Positions 41,828 through 51,309 of a stretch of 64,000 nucleotides of DNA are shown piece after piece. The notes under the pieces are model-generated. The model worked only from the letters and a program-made list of their open reading frames with translations. It did no database searches and was not told the DNA's origin. Source of the DNA: Burkholderiales bacterium. GTDB taxonomy: Bacteria; Pseudomonadota; Gammaproteobacteria; Burkholderiales; Burkholderiaceae_C. Each line of letters starts with the position of its first letter. Position 1 is the first letter of the stretch. Made by a program: the position numbers and the translations under genes. The stretch covers positions 117,761 through 181,760 of the forward strand of contig JAFKGD010000014.1 in NCBI GenBank assembly GCA_017307855.1, in the 5' to 3' direction.

Positions 41828-42967
41828 GTGGCAGCAATCATCAACAGCAACATCAGTTCGCTCAACGCGCAACGCAACCTGACGACCAGCCAGGCGTCCC
41901 TCGCAACCTCCATGCAGCGCCTGTCATCGGGCCTGCGCATCAACAGCGCCAAGGACGACGCCGCCGGCCTCGCCATCTCCGAGCGCATGACGGCGCAGAT
42001 CCGGGGCCTGAACCAGGCAGCCCGCAATGCCAACGACGGCATCTCGCTGGCGCAGACCGCCGAAGGCGCGCTGGGCACCGTGGGCAACAACCTGCAGCGT
42101 ATCCGTGAGCTGGCCGTGCAGGCCTCCAACGGCACGAACTCGCAAGTCGACCGCGACGCCCTGCAAGCCGAAGTCTCGCAGCTGCTGTCGGAAATCCAGC
42201 GCGTGGCCACGCAGACGTCGTTCAACGGCGTGAAGCTGCTGGATGGCTCGTTCACCGGCGTCGCGTTCCAGGTCGGTGCCAATGCTGCCGAGACGATCTC
42301 GATCACGAGCATCGCCAACGCGCAGACCGCCAGCCTGGGCGGCACGACCACGCGCTTCGCCGCCGCCATCGCCTCGTCCGGCCTGACCGGCTTCGCCACC
42401 GCCGTGACCGATCTGACGGTCAATGGCGTGGCTGTGGGCAACATCGCCGCGGCCGCCAACGCGCAGGAACGTGCGGCACAGGTGGCCGAGGCCATCAACC
42501 GTGTGTCGTCGCAAACCGGCGTCGGCGCTTCCTACGACAACGTGACGGGCCAACTGTCGCTGACTTCGGCTTCTGCCATCACCCTGGGCGGCGGCGGTGC
42601 CACCACCACCGGCTGGGCCGCAGGTGCCGTGGGCGCGTCCACGACGACCACCGGTATCGCGTCGCTGTCGGTGTCCTCGTTCACCAACGCGCAGATGACG
42701 CTGGCCCAGATCGACAACGCCCTGGCTTCGGTGAACACCTCGCGCGCCAACCTCGGCGCCATCCAGAGCCGCTTCGAATCGGTCGTCTCCAACCTCGCCA
42801 TCACGGCCGAGAACGTGACCGCCGCCCGCAGCCGGATCCAGGATGCCGACTTCGCCTCGGAAACCGCCAACCTGTCGCGCGCGCAGATCCTGCAACAGGC
42901 CGGCACGGCGATGGTGGCCCAGGCCAACCAGATCCCGCAGACCGTCCTGTCGCTGCTGCGCAACTGA
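41828..42967 (+). CDS. fliC: Flagellin FliC
   Basis: FliC is the filament subunit, secreted through the flagellum. The 379-residue protein has a conserved N-terminal D0/D1 region ([55 protein letters not shown]), a short variable centre rich in Ala/Thr/Gly (about 175-275) and a conserved C-terminus ([20 protein letters not shown], ending LSLLRN). The start is GTG 41828: AAGGAG lies 6 bp upstream and the encoded protein then begins MAAIINSN; the upstream in-frame ATG would add 59 unrelated residues. A strong terminator follows. Confidence 0.96.
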   Translation: MAAIINSNISSLNAQRNLTTSQASLATSMQRLSSGLRINSAKDDAAGLAISERMTAQIRGLNQAARNANDGISLAQTAEGALGTVGNNLQRIRELAVQASNGTNSQVDRDALQAEVSQLLSEIQRVATQTSFNGVKLLDGSFTGVAFQVGANAAETISITSIANAQTASLGGTTTRFAAAIASSGLTGFATAVTDLTVNGVAVGNIAAAANAQERAAQVAEAINRVSSQTGVGASYDNVTGQLSLTSASAITLGGGGATTTGWAAGAVGASTTTTGIASLSVSSFTNAQMTLAQIDNALASVNTSRANLGAIQSRFESVVSNLAITAENVTAARSRIQDADFASETANLSRAQILQQAGTAMVAQANQIPQTVLSLLRN

Positions 42968-42976
42968 TAACGGTCG

Positions 42977-43002
42977 AACAGCCCCTGTAAAGGGGGGCTG
43001 TT
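42977..43002 (+). other. Hairpin just after fliC
   Basis: AACAGCCCC (42977-42985) pairs with GGGGCTGTT (42994-43002) across an 8-base loop, 10 bp after the fliC stop. No T run follows. It may protect the fliC message 3' end or act with the terminator downstream. Confidence 0.6.
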
Positions 43003-43017
43003 GCAGGCTTTCGCGAG

Positions 43018-43054
43018 GAGCGGCCGGCGGAGAATTCCGTCTGCCGCTCTTTTT
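43018..43054 (+). terminator. Rho-independent terminator of fliC
   Basis: GAGCGGC (43018-43024) pairs with GCCGCTC (43043-43049), with further pairing inside (CGGA against TCCG), and is followed by a run of five T. It separates fliC from fliD, as expected for a highly expressed monocistronic flagellin gene. Confidence 0.85.
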
Positions 43055-43075
43055 CCATCCGGCGAGGCAATCCAC

Positions 43076-44521
43076 ATGGCCATCAGCTCCATCGGCATCG
43101 GCAGCAACCTCCCCGTCGAAGAAATCATCACGAAGTTCGTGGCGGTGGAAAAGCAGCCGCTCACCAATCTCCAGACCAAGGCGACGCTGATCACGTCGAA
43201 GATCTCCGCCTACGGCCAGATCCAGTCGCTCGCGTCGTCCCTCAATTCCGCCGTGACGGCCCTCAGCAAGGCCGCCACGTGGCAGGCCGTGTCGGTGCGT
43301 TCGTCCGACAGCACGGCGGTCACCGCCACGGCCAGCAGCACCGCCCCGCCGGCAGCGGGCTCGTACTCGCTGTCGGTGCAGCAGCTCGCGCGCGCGCAGT
43401 CGGCCGCGAGCGTGCCGATCGCCGCTGGCGCGCCAGCGGGTGCGGGCACGCTCTCCATCCAGCTCGGCACGTGGACGGGCACGAACTTCGCACCCGGCAC
43501 CGCCGGCGCCGTCGACGTGGAGGTGACCGACACCGACACGCTCTCCACCATCGCCTCGAAGATCAACGCCGCTGGCGCAGGTGTCACGGCCACCGTGATG
43601 AGCGACGCCTCGGGCCAGCGCCTGCTGCTGCGCTCCGATGCGACCGGCGAGGCTTCGGGCTTCCGCATCCAGGTCGACGAAGGAGTGGCCGACGATGGCG
43701 ACCGCGCCACCGGCCTCTCCCGCCTGGGCTTCGACTTCGACGGCACCACCGGCTGGGGCCTGGCGGTCAACACGGCCAGCACGCAATACGGCGCGAACGC
43801 ACAGGCCACGCTCAATGGCGTGGCGGTGAGTTCGTCCACCAACACCTTCGCCGATCTGCTGCCCGGCCTGTCGATCACCGTCGCCCGCGAGACCACCACC
43901 GCCACCGAACTGACGGTGAGCCGCGATACGGCGTCCATGAAGACGGCCTTGCAGGGCTTCGTGTCGGCCTACAACGCGCTCGCGGCCTACCTGACCACCG
44001 CGACAAAGTACGACGCATCGACCGAGACGGCCTCGCTGTTGCAGGGCGATTCCACCGCCGTCGGCATGCAGAACTCGCTGCGCACGGTGCTGGGCGCGCT
44101 CACCAGCGGCGGCGCGTTCGGCCGGCTCTCCGACATCGGCATCGCCATGCAGACCGACGGCACGCTGGCGATCGACAGCACCAAGCTGGACACCGCGCTC
44201 AAGGACGTGGCCTCGATGCGCAACCTGTTCGCGGTGGACAACGAAGGCACCGCCAATGACGGGCTGGCGCTCAAGCTGATGGAGCTCACGTCGCGGTTGA
44301 CCGGCACCGAGGGCGCCATCGCCAACCGCACCACGGCGCTGCAGGAAGAGCAGAAGCAGAACGGCAAGGCGCAGGACAAGATCAACGACCGCGCCACGCG
44401 CGTCGAGGAACGCCTGCGCAAGCAGTACACGGCGCTCGACGCGAAGATGGCGCAACTCACCGCGCTGGACACCTACATCCAGCAGCAGGTGGCGCAGTGG
44501 AACAAGTCCTCGTCCCAGTAA
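43076..44521 (+). CDS. fliD: Flagellar filament cap protein FliD
   Basis: FliD (HAP2) caps the filament tip and promotes flagellin polymerisation. The 481-residue protein begins AISSIGIGSNLPVEEIITKF, with FliD_N at about 5-105, a central Ala/Thr-rich beta region, and FliD_C at about 235-465 (LQGFVSAYNALAAYLTTATK, RLSDIGIAMQTDGTLAIDST). The C-terminal coiled coil ends KMAQLTALDTYIQQQVAQWN. ATG 43076 follows a GGCGAGG site; earlier in-frame starts fall in the fliC terminator. Confidence 0.95.
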   Translation: MAISSIGIGSNLPVEEIITKFVAVEKQPLTNLQTKATLITSKISAYGQIQSLASSLNSAVTALSKAATWQAVSVRSSDSTAVTATASSTAPPAAGSYSLSVQQLARAQSAASVPIAAGAPAGAGTLSIQLGTWTGTNFAPGTAGAVDVEVTDTDTLSTIASKINAAGAGVTATVMSDASGQRLLLRSDATGEASGFRIQVDEGVADDGDRATGLSRLGFDFDGTTGWGLAVNTASTQYGANAQATLNGVAVSSSTNTFADLLPGLSITVARETTTATELTVSRDTASMKTALQGFVSAYNALAAYLTTATKYDASTETASLLQGDSTAVGMQNSLRTVLGALTSGGAFGRLSDIGIAMQTDGTLAIDSTKLDTALKDVASMRNLFAVDNEGTANDGLALKLMELTSRLTGTEGAIANRTTALQEEQKQNGKAQDKINDRATRVEERLRKQYTALDAKMAQLTALDTYIQQQVAQWNKSSSQ

Positions 44522-44564
44522 CAAATATTCGGCGCGCGGGAGGCGCCGGAGTCGATCCCGGCCC

Positions 44565-44591
44565 TTGATTTCATGGCCAGGATGCCGATAA
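44565..44591 (+). promoter_or_regulatory. Candidate sigma-28 promoter of fliST
   Basis: A perfect FliA -10 box, GCCGATAA (44584-44591), lies 30 bp upstream of fliS. The -35 at 11-bp spacing (TTGATTTC, 44565-44572) matches only half the consensus. Confidence 0.42.
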
Positions 44592-44621
44592 AACATGCAT
44601 CAGCAGAGAGGAAGCCAGAGC

Positions 44622-45035
44622 ATGTTCACATCCCCCGCCAACCGCGCCGCGGCCGCCTACAGGACCCTGGATCTCCAGGGCCACCTGGACGGCGCATCGC
44701 CGCACCAGCTCGTGCAGATGCTCTTCGATGCCCTCGCCGTGAGCCTGGGTGCCGCGCGCCGCGCCATGCTGGCCGGTGACGTGGAACTCAAGGGACGCCA
44801 CCTGGGCAAGGCCGTGCGGCTGATCGAGGAGGGCCTCAAGGGCGGCCTCGACATGCAACGCGGCGGTGAACTGGCGGGCAACCTGCGCGGCCTCTACGAC
44901 TATTGCGTGCAGCGCCTCACCCACGCCAACCTGCACAACGACGAAGCGGCCGTCGCGGAAGTCGTGGGCCTGCTCGATCCGGTGGCCCAGGCCTGGAAGG
45001 CTATCGCCAGCCAGCAGCCGGCCGCGGGGGCATGA
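44622..45035 (+). CDS. fliS: Flagellin export chaperone FliS
   Basis: FliS binds the flagellin C-terminus in the cytoplasm and prevents early polymerisation. The 137-residue helical protein has AAAAYRTLDLQGHLDGASPH and QLVQMLFDALAVSLGAARRA near the N-terminus and the ARRAMLAGDVELKGRHLGKA segment, all family-typical. ATG 44622 (MFTSPANRA) has an AGAGAGGAAG site; an ATG nine codons earlier is less likely. Its stop overlaps fliT. Confidence 0.94.
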   Translation: MFTSPANRAAAAYRTLDLQGHLDGASPHQLVQMLFDALAVSLGAARRAMLAGDVELKGRHLGKAVRLIEEGLKGGLDMQRGGELAGNLRGLYDYCVQRLTHANLHNDEAAVAEVVGLLDPVAQAWKAIASQQPAAGA

Positions 45036-45337
45036 CCATGGCCGACCGCCTGCTGGACTACTACCGCGCGATCGAGGATTCGAGCGTGCGGATGCTGGAG
45101 GCCGCGCGCGAGCGCGACTGGGACGAAGTGGTGCGCTGCGAAGGCACCTGCGCCGTGCTGATCGAGCAATTGCGCTTTCGCGCGCAGACCGAACGCCTGC
45201 CTCAGGACGAGCGCGAAGAGAAGTCGCGCATCATGCAGCGCATCCTGCGCAACGACGCCGAGATCCGCATCCTGGCCGAGCCGTGGCTCGCGCAGGTCGA
45301 GCACATGTTCGAGCGGCCGGCAGCCGTGCTTCATTGA
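45032..45337 (+). CDS. fliT: Flagellar chaperone FliT
   Basis: The product is a probable FliT, the chaperone for FliD and, in enterics, a negative regulator of FlhDC. The 101-residue helical protein (ADRLLDYYRAIEDSSVRMLE at the N-terminus, EKSRIMQRILRNDAEIRILA in the middle) is small and poorly conserved, so the name rests on size, helical content and the fliD-fliS-fliT order. ATG 45032 overlaps the fliS stop by 4 bp; a second ATG two codons on is also possible. It converges with fliE. Confidence 0.85.
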   Translation: MTMADRLLDYYRAIEDSSVRMLEAARERDWDEVVRCEGTCAVLIEQLRFRAQTERLPQDEREEKSRIMQRILRNDAEIRILAEPWLAQVEHMFERPAAVLH

Positions 45338-45433
45338 CCCCCACGTTCGCTCACTGCGTGTAGCTCTCTGCCCCCCGAGGGGGCGCTCGCGCGGGGCCTC
45401 GGCAAAGCCGAGGCGTGACCGCTTCGCGGTCAG
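45338..45433 (-). repeat. Intergenic palindromic repeat copy 4, multi-hairpin (fliT-fliE)
   Basis: This is the inverted copy of the family: read on the minus strand it holds CGGCTTTGCCGAGG, a G/C hairpin, then CTACACGCAGTGAGCGAA and GGGGGT. Extra hairpins are CCTCGGC/GCCGAGG (45397-45413) and GACCGC/GCGGTC (45417-45431). Between two convergent genes it could also end transcription from both sides, though it lacks a T run. Confidence 0.75.
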
Positions 45434-45454
45434 CGCTCGGCACCCTGATGCCGG

Positions 45455-45766
45455 TCAGACTGTCATGTTCATGATGTCGGTGTAGGCCTGGACCATGCGG
45501 TTGCGCACGTGCAGCGTTGCCTGGAAGCCGACTTGCGACTTCTGCATCGCGATCATGGTTTCTTCCAGGCTGACGTTGGGGTTCTCCAGTTGCACCTGCT
45601 TCTGCATCTCGGCCGACTGGTTCTGCGTGGCGCTGACGGACTGCAGCGCACCCTTGAGTGCGCTGGCGAAGCCGTCCTGGCCGCCGGTCGCGACGGCGCG
45701 GCCGGCCTGGGTGGCGCGCTGGGCCGCCTGGGTGGCGGAGATCGAGGAGAGTCGGCTGATGTCCAT
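45455..45766 (-). CDS. fliE: Flagellar hook-basal body junction protein FliE
   Basis: FliE links the MS ring to the rod and is among the first exported subunits. The 103-residue protein has the family C-terminal helix (SLEETMIAMQKSQVGFQATL and VRNRMVQAYTDIMNM) and a Gln/Ala-rich N-terminus. Length matches homologues. It is a single gene divergent from fliF, with 200 bp between the starts. Confidence 0.95.
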   Translation of the reverse strand: MDISRLSSISATQAAQRATQAGRAVATGGQDGFASALKGALQSVSATQNQSAEMQKQVQLENPNVSLEETMIAMQKSQVGFQATLHVRNRMVQAYTDIMNMTV

Positions 45767-45855
45767 GGGGGGGGAACTCCAGGCGGCCCGGGCGGACCGC
45801 GAACAGGTTCATGGGATGGGACTGTAGGCAGGTCGGCCGATTTCATGAGGCCGAA

Positions 45856-45868
45856 TAAAGGCCGAAAA
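45856..45868. promoter_or_regulatory. TAAAGGCCGA-type element with GGCCGA direct repeats between fliE and fliF
   Basis: TAAAGGCCGAAAA lies 90 bp upstream of fliE and 99 bp upstream of fliF. GGCCGA occurs three times here (45835-45840, 45849-45854, 45860-45865), each followed by A/T-rich bases, which looks like an activator-binding array. Further on, CTAATG (45884-45889), a 17-bp spacer and AATAAT (45907-45912) could form the fliF promoter. Confidence 0.4.
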
Positions 45869-45966
45869 CAGCTCCTTATCAACCTAATGATTTCGGGGTG
45901 GGCTCGAATAATCGGTGCCGTGCAAGGAGCGCTGGTGCCCCTTGCGTTCACGGAATCACCCACCCG

Positions 45967-47691
45967 ATGTCCGCCGCCGCCCTCGCAGAAGTCCCTGCCG
46001 TCGCTCCCAACGCCGCTTCCGCGCCCTGGAGCAACCGCTTCGCCGGCCTGAATCCGGGCCAGCGCATGAAGCTCGCCATCGGCGCCGCCCTGCTGGTGGC
46101 GATCGCCGTGGCTGCCATCGTGCTGGGCCGCCAGCCCGACTGGCGCGTGCTCTACGCCAACCTGGCCGACAAGGACGGCGGGGCCATCGTCGCGCAGCTG
46201 ACGACGATGAACGTGCCCTACCGATACACCGAAGGCGGCGGCGCCATCATGGTGCCGGCCGACCGTGTGCACGACGTGCGCCTGCGCCTGGCGTCGCAGG
46301 GCCTGCCCAAGGGCTCGGTCTCGGGCTTCGAGCTCATGGAAGCCAACCGCTTCGGCATGACCCAGTTCCAGGAAAAGCTCACGTTCCAGCGCGGCCTGGA
46401 AGGCGAGCTGACCCGCTCCATCCAGGGCATGTCGGCCGTGCAGAGTGCCCGCGTGCACCTGGCGCTGCCCAACCAGAACGGTTTCTTCCGCGAGCAGCAG
46501 AAACCCTCGGCTTCGGTGCTGCTGTCGCTCTATCCGGGCCGCACGCTCGACCGCGCGCAGCTCGCCGGCATCGTGCATCTGGTGGCGTCCAGCGTGCCCG
46601 AGATGTCGCCCTCGGCCGTGAGCGTGGTGGACGACACCGGCAAGCTGCTGTCGGCCACGCCCGACGCCGCCTCGGGCGTCGATGCGCAGCAATTGCAATA
46701 TGCCCAGCAGGTGGAGCAGCAGTACATGCGGCGCATCCTGGACATCCTCGAGCCCGTGGTCGGCGTGGGCAATGTGCGCGCCCAGGTCACGGCCGACATC
46801 GATTTCAGCCAGAGCGAATCGACCATCGAACAGCACGCGCCCAACCTCGCCCCGCAAAGCAGCGCCGTGCGCAGCCAGCAGGTGGTCGAGGCTCCGGGCG
46901 GCGGCGCAGCGGGCGGCAATGCGCAGGCGCAGGGCGTGCCGGGTGCCGCCTCCAACCAGCCGGCGGCCGCCTCCGCCGCACCCATCAACGGAGCCGCCGT
47001 GCCGCTGGCCGCCGCCAGCGCACCGGGTGGCGCGGCCGCCGCCGCCGCGCTGGGCGCCGGCGGGCGCCGCGAGACCATCACCAATTACGAAGTCGACCGC
47101 ACAGTGCGCACCGTGCGCGCTGGCACCGGCAATGTCCGCCGCGTGAATGCCGCCGTGGTGGTCAACCACCGCAAGAGCACCGATGCCGAAGGCAAGGTCA
47201 CCCAGGCGGCGATTCCGCCCGAGCAGATCGAGCAGATGACGGCGCTGGTGCGCGAGGCCGTGGGCTTCAACAAGGAGCGCGGCGATTCGGTCAACCTGAT
47301 GAATGCGCCGTTCCAGAACGAGACACTCGCCGCCGAGCCGGTGCCGGTCTGGAAGAACCCGCAATACCTGGACATCGCGCGCAGCTTCGCCTGGCCGGTG
47401 GGCCTGGTGCTGATGGCCCTGATCGTGCTGATGGGCTTCGTGCGCCCCGGCCTCAAGGCCTGGGCCGCCAGCCGCCCGGCGCTGCCGGCGCCCGAGGCCG
47501 CGCCCGAGCCGCAGTTCTCGGCGCTGATCTCCGACACGCCGGCGCGCCCCGCGCTGCCCTCGCCCGAGCAGCAGGCACAGGACGCTGCCGAGCAGATGCG
47601 CATCGAGGACGCGCGCCGCCTGGCGCGCCAGAACCCGGCGGCGGTGGCGAACATCGTGAAGAACTGGGTCCACGGCGATCAACCCGCCTAA
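45967..47691 (+). CDS. fliF: Flagellar MS-ring protein FliF
   Basis: FliF forms the MS ring in the inner membrane, the base on which the flagellum is built. The 574-residue protein has two membrane helices (about 36-56, KLAIGAALLVAIAVAAIVLG; about 475-497, WPVGLVLMALIVLMGFV) flanking a large periplasmic region. That region contains ring-building motifs (DWRVLYANLADKDGGAIVAQ, RFGMTQFQEKLTFQRGLEGE, SARVHLALPNQ). The C-terminal tail that binds FliG (RIEDARRLARQNPAAVANIV, ending KNWVHGD) is intact. ATG 45967 begins the family-length protein. Confidence 0.96.
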   Translation: MSAAALAEVPAVAPNAASAPWSNRFAGLNPGQRMKLAIGAALLVAIAVAAIVLGRQPDWRVLYANLADKDGGAIVAQLTTMNVPYRYTEGGGAIMVPADRVHDVRLRLASQGLPKGSVSGFELMEANRFGMTQFQEKLTFQRGLEGELTRSIQGMSAVQSARVHLALPNQNGFFREQQKPSASVLLSLYPGRTLDRAQLAGIVHLVASSVPEMSPSAVSVVDDTGKLLSATPDAASGVDAQQLQYAQQVEQQYMRRILDILEPVVGVGNVRAQVTADIDFSQSESTIEQHAPNLAPQSSAVRSQQVVEAPGGGAAGGNAQAQGVPGAASNQPAAASAAPINGAAVPLAAASAPGGAAAAAALGAGGRRETITNYEVDRTVRTVRAGTGNVRRVNAAVVVNHRKSTDAEGKVTQAAIPPEQIEQMTALVREAVGFNKERGDSVNLMNAPFQNETLAAEPVPVWKNPQYLDIARSFAWPVGLVLMALIVLMGFVRPGLKAWAASRPALPAPEAAPEPQFSALISDTPARPALPSPEQQAQDAAEQMRIEDARRLARQNPAAVANIVKNWVHGDQPA

Positions 47692-47712
47692 TCCGGCACA
47701 GGAGCCACGATC

Positions 47713-48708
47713 ATGGATGAACAAGGCCTGACCGACGCCGCGATCCTGCTCATGTCGCTGGGCGAGGACGATGCCTCTCAGGTGCTGCGGCATCTCTCGC
47801 CCAAGGAAGTGCAGAAGATCGGCGAGACCATCGCGGCCACCCGCACCGTGCCGCGCGACCGGCTCGACGAAGTCATCGCGCGCTTCGCCGGCGCCACCAA
47901 GGGCCAGAGCCTGTTCCGCTCGGACACGGGCGACTACGTGCGCGGCGTGCTGCAGCGCGCGCTGGGCCACGACAAGGCCGGCATGCTGATCGAGCGCATC
48001 CTGGAGCCCGACGCGCTGCCCGGCATCGAGAACGTCAAGTGGATGGATCCCGTCGCCGTGGCCGAGATGCTGCGCGGCGAGCATCCGCAGATCGTCGCCG
48101 CGCTGGTGGTGCATCTGGACGCCGACCAGGCCGCCGACATCGTGCGCCTGCTGCCCGATGCGCAGCGCAACGAGGTGCTCTACCGCGTGGCCACGCTGGA
48201 GAGCATCCAGCCCGCCGCATTGGACGATCTCAACGAAGTGCTGGCACGCCTGATGGGCGCCAATGCCGCGCCGCGCGCGCAACTGCGCGGCGGCACCAAG
48301 CCGGCGGCCGACATGATCAACCTGCTGGGCTCGGGCAACGACAGCGCGGTGCTCGAATCGATCCGAATGCAGAACGAGGAGCTGGCGCAGCAGATCATGG
48401 ATCTGATGTTCGTCTTCGACGACCTGATGAAGCTCGACGACAAGTCGATCCAGCTGCTGCTCAAGGAAGTGGCGTCCGAGACGCTCATCATCTCGCTCAA
48501 GGGCGCCACGCCGGCGCTGCGCGAGAAGTTCCTGGGCAACATGTCCTCGCGCGCGGCCGAGGCCCTGCGCGAAGACCTGGAGTCGCGCGGCGCGATGCGC
48601 CTGACCGAGGTCGAGGCGCAGCAGAAGGAAATCCTCAAGACGCTGCGGCGCCTGGCCGACGAAGGCCAGGTGGTGCTGGGCGGTGGAGGCGGCGGCAGTG
48701 TCGTCTAA
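47713..48708 (+). CDS. fliG: Flagellar motor switch protein FliG
   Basis: FliG is the C-ring protein that contacts the stators and generates torque. The 331-residue product has the N-terminal FliF-binding domain (LTDAAILLMSLGEDDASQVL), the middle domain with the EHPQ motif in LRGEHPQIVAALVVHL, and the C-terminal torque helix (FVFDDLMKLDDKSIQLLLKE) with its usual charged residues. ATG 47713 has an AGGAG site. It follows fliF by 21 bp. Confidence 0.97.
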   Translation: MDEQGLTDAAILLMSLGEDDASQVLRHLSPKEVQKIGETIAATRTVPRDRLDEVIARFAGATKGQSLFRSDTGDYVRGVLQRALGHDKAGMLIERILEPDALPGIENVKWMDPVAVAEMLRGEHPQIVAALVVHLDADQAADIVRLLPDAQRNEVLYRVATLESIQPAALDDLNEVLARLMGANAAPRAQLRGGTKPAADMINLLGSGNDSAVLESIRMQNEELAQQIMDLMFVFDDLMKLDDKSIQLLLKEVASETLIISLKGATPALREKFLGNMSSRAAEALREDLESRGAMRLTEVEAQQKEILKTLRRLADEGQVVLGGGGGGSVV

Positions 48709-49396
48709 GCCGGCCTCCCGCTCGAAATTCATCCCGCGCGAGGAAGTCGGCGCGGTGAGCCCCTGGCGTTTCGGCGCCGTCGGCTCGGGCGACGACGAAC
48801 TGCCCGTGCACGGCGTGGCCACCAGCGAGGAGGACTGGCGCATCGCCCACGAAGAGGGCTATGCCGAAGGCTACGACGTGGGCCGCCTGCTGGGCCAGCG
48901 CGAAGGCCAGCAGAAGCTCGACGAGTACATCCGCACGCAGGGTCGCGGCATCGCGCAGCGGCTGGCGCTGCTGCTCGAATCGGCCGAGCGCAACCTGCAC
49001 GATTCGCAGCAGCAGGTGGCGCAGGGCGTGATCGAGATCGCGGCCGAGCTGGCTCGCCAGGTGGTGCGCCACGAGCTGTCGATCAATCCCAACGCCTTGC
49101 TGCCTGTGGTGCGCGAGGCGCTGGCCACGCTGCGCGAGGACAGCAAGAACGCCACCGTGCGCCTGCACCCCAAGGATCTGGAAGTGCTGGAAGAGCCGCT
49201 GCGCCAGGAATTCGGCAACGCGGGCGTGAGCTGGATCGGCGATGGCTCGCTGCGGCCGGGCAATTGCCTGGTGGAGGCGGCCGGCACCACGGTGGACGGC
49301 ACGCTGGCCAGCCGCTGGAGCCGCGCGGTGGCGGGGCTCGGCATCGAACTGCCGTGGGACGACGGCGACGAGGACGTGGGCGATGGCACTGCCTGA
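48698..49396 (+). CDS. fliH: Flagellar assembly protein FliH
   Basis: FliH is the peripheral stalk that holds FliI ATPase at the export gate. The 232-residue protein has [20 protein letters not shown] (the GxxxG-like repeat region), a helical middle and the FliH/YscL C-terminal domain ([40 protein letters not shown]). The start is uncertain: GTG 48698 overlaps fliG by 11 bp and has GGAGG 8 bp upstream, while GTG 48683 would add five residues. Confidence 0.92.
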   Translation: MSSKPASRSKFIPREEVGAVSPWRFGAVGSGDDELPVHGVATSEEDWRIAHEEGYAEGYDVGRLLGQREGQQKLDEYIRTQGRGIAQRLALLLESAERNLHDSQQQVAQGVIEIAAELARQVVRHELSINPNALLPVVREALATLREDSKNATVRLHPKDLEVLEEPLRQEFGNAGVSWIGDGSLRPGNCLVEAAGTTVDGTLASRWSRAVAGLGIELPWDDGDEDVGDGTA

Positions 49397-50834
49397 CAGC
49401 ACGCTGGCCCCGGAAGCCACGCTGCCACCGTTCGCCCGCAGCGGCGCGTGGGATCAGTTCATGCGCGACGCGCGCGGCCGGCTGCAGTCGACGCCCCCGC
49501 TTGAGGTGCGCGGCACGCTCACGCGCCTGACCGGCCTGGTGCTGGAGGCCACGGGCATCCGCGTGCCGGTGGGCTCGCAATGCGTGGTGTCGCAGGACGA
49601 CCAGCCGCCCGTGCTGGCCGAGGTGGTGGGCTTCTCGGAAGGCCGTGCCTACCTGATGCCGGCCGGCGACGTGCACGGCCTGTCCAGCGGCGCCTGCGTG
49701 ATGCCCGCGCGCCCGCACGTGCCGCGCCCGGTGCTGGGCCAGGCCGATGCGCCGGGGTTGCTGTCGCGCGTGGGCGTGTTGCGCCTGCCGCAGGGCGACG
49801 GCCTGCTCGGCCGTGTGGTCGATCCGCATGGCCAGCCGCTCGATCACCAGGGGCCGATCACCAACGTCGTACCGGAGCCGATGGACCGCGCACCCATCAA
49901 CGCGATGGAACGCGACCCGGTGCGCGAATCGCTGGACACCGGCGTGCGCGCCATCAACACGCTGCTGTCGGTGGGACGCGGCCAGCGCATCGGCCTGTTC
50001 GCGGGCTCGGGCGTGGGCAAGAGCGTGCTGCTGGGCATGATGGCCCGCTACACGCGCGCCGACGTGATCGTGGTCGGGCTGATCGGCGAGCGCGGTCGCG
50101 AAGTGAAGGAATTCGTCGAGGACATCCTGGGCGAGGAAGGCCGGGCGCGCTCGGTCGTCGTCGCCGCGCCGGCCGATGCGCCGCCGCTTCTGCGCATGCA
50201 GGGCGCGGCCTATGCCACGGCCGTGGCCGAGCACTTCCGCGACAAGGGCAAGCACGTGCTGCTGCTGATGGATTCGCTCACGCGCTATGCCATGGCGCAG
50301 CGCGAGATCGCGCTGGCCATCGGCGAGCCGCCCGCCACCAAGGGCTATCCGCCTTCGGTGTTCGCCAAGCTGCCGCAACTGGTCGAGCGCAGCGGCAACG
50401 GGCTGCACGGCGTCGGCTCGATCACGGCCTTCTACACCGTGCTCTCCGAGGGTGACGACCAGCAGGATCCGATCGCCGACGCGGCGCGCGCCATCCTGGA
50501 CGGCCACATCGTGCTCTCGCGCCAGCTGGCCGAGGAGGCGCACTTCCCGGCCATCGACATCGAGCAGTCGGCCTCACGCGTGATGCACAACGTGATCTCC
50601 AAAGGCCAGTTCGAGATGGCGCGGCGCTTTCGCACCATCTATTCGCGCTACCAGAAGAGCCGCGACCTGATTCGCGTGGGCGCCTACGCCGCCGGCTCCG
50701 ATCCGGCCATCGACCAGGCGATCCGCCTGGAGCCCGCCATGCGCGCTTTCCTGCAGCAGGACATGCACGAGGCGGCCACCATGAGCCAGAGCATGGACGC
50801 CATGATGGCCCTGCTCACATCGGACGAAACATGA
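49383..50834 (+). CDS. fliI: Flagellum-specific ATPase FliI
   Basis: FliI is the hexameric ATPase of the flagellar export apparatus, related to F1 beta. The 483-residue protein has Walker [14 protein letters not shown] (206-218), [19 protein letters not shown], Walker [18 protein letters not shown] and [23 protein letters not shown] 49383 follows a GAGGACG site and overlaps fliH by 14 bp; the long upstream extension of the frame is not coding. Confidence 0.97.
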   Translation: MALPDSTLAPEATLPPFARSGAWDQFMRDARGRLQSTPPLEVRGTLTRLTGLVLEATGIRVPVGSQCVVSQDDQPPVLAEVVGFSEGRAYLMPAGDVHGLSSGACVMPARPHVPRPVLGQADAPGLLSRVGVLRLPQGDGLLGRVVDPHGQPLDHQGPITNVVPEPMDRAPINAMERDPVRESLDTGVRAINTLLSVGRGQRIGLFAGSGVGKSVLLGMMARYTRADVIVVGLIGERGREVKEFVEDILGEEGRARSVVVAAPADAPPLLRMQGAAYATAVAEHFRDKGKHVLLLMDSLTRYAMAQREIALAIGEPPATKGYPPSVFAKLPQLVERSGNGLHGVGSITAFYTVLSEGDDQQDPIADAARAILDGHIVLSRQLAEEAHFPAIDIEQSASRVMHNVISKGQFEMARRFRTIYSRYQKSRDLIRVGAYAAGSDPAIDQAIRLEPAMRAFLQQDMHEAATMSQSMDAMMALLTSDET

Positions 50835-51307
50835 GCAACACATCCGCCAACGGGGGCCTGCAGGCCGCGCGCGACCTGGCACTGCGCCAGCGCGACGAAG
50901 CCGCGGCGCGGCTGGCCGCCGCGCGCCAGGCCTGGATGGGCGCGCAGCAGCAGCTCGACCAGCTGCAGGGCTATGCCCACGAGACCGATGCGCGCTGGGC
51001 GCCCGGCGGCGCGGGTGGCGCCTGCACGCCGGAGGTGATGCGCCACCACTACCAGTTCATGCAGCGGCTGGGTCACGCCATCGCGCTGCAATCGGGCGCG
51101 GTGGACGGTCAGGCCCGCCGGGTCGAGGAACACGCCGGCCTGCTGCGCTCGGCCGAGGCCCGGCTGGAGAGCCTGCAGCAGGTGCTGGCCCGGCGCGACC
51201 AGCAGCTGGCGCGCGAGGCCAGGCGCCGCGAACAGAAGGCAACCGACGAAATGGCCGCGTTGCAGTACCGCAAGCAACTGAGGGGCCAACTGGCCGGAGG
51301 AGTCTGA
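50831..51307 (+). CDS. fliJ: Flagellar export protein FliJ
   Basis: FliJ is a coiled-coil protein that inserts into the FliI ring and couples it to FlhA. The 158-residue product is predominantly charged helix ([20 protein letters not shown] at the N-terminus, [20 protein letters not shown] near the C-terminus). Sequence conservation is low in this family; position between fliI (4-bp ATGA overlap) and fliK supports the name. Confidence 0.92.
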   Translation: MSNTSANGGLQAARDLALRQRDEAAARLAAARQAWMGAQQQLDQLQGYAHETDARWAPGGAGGACTPEVMRHHYQFMQRLGHAIALQSGAVDGQARRVEEHAGLLRSAEARLESLQQVLARRDQQLAREARRREQKATDEMAALQYRKQLRGQLAGGV

Positions 51308-51309
51308 AC

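Noticed and set aside
48683-48697. GTG 48683 as the fliH start
   Set aside because: GTG 48698 has a GGAGG site at good spacing and gives a family-like N-terminus; the earlier start lacks one, though it cannot be fully excluded.
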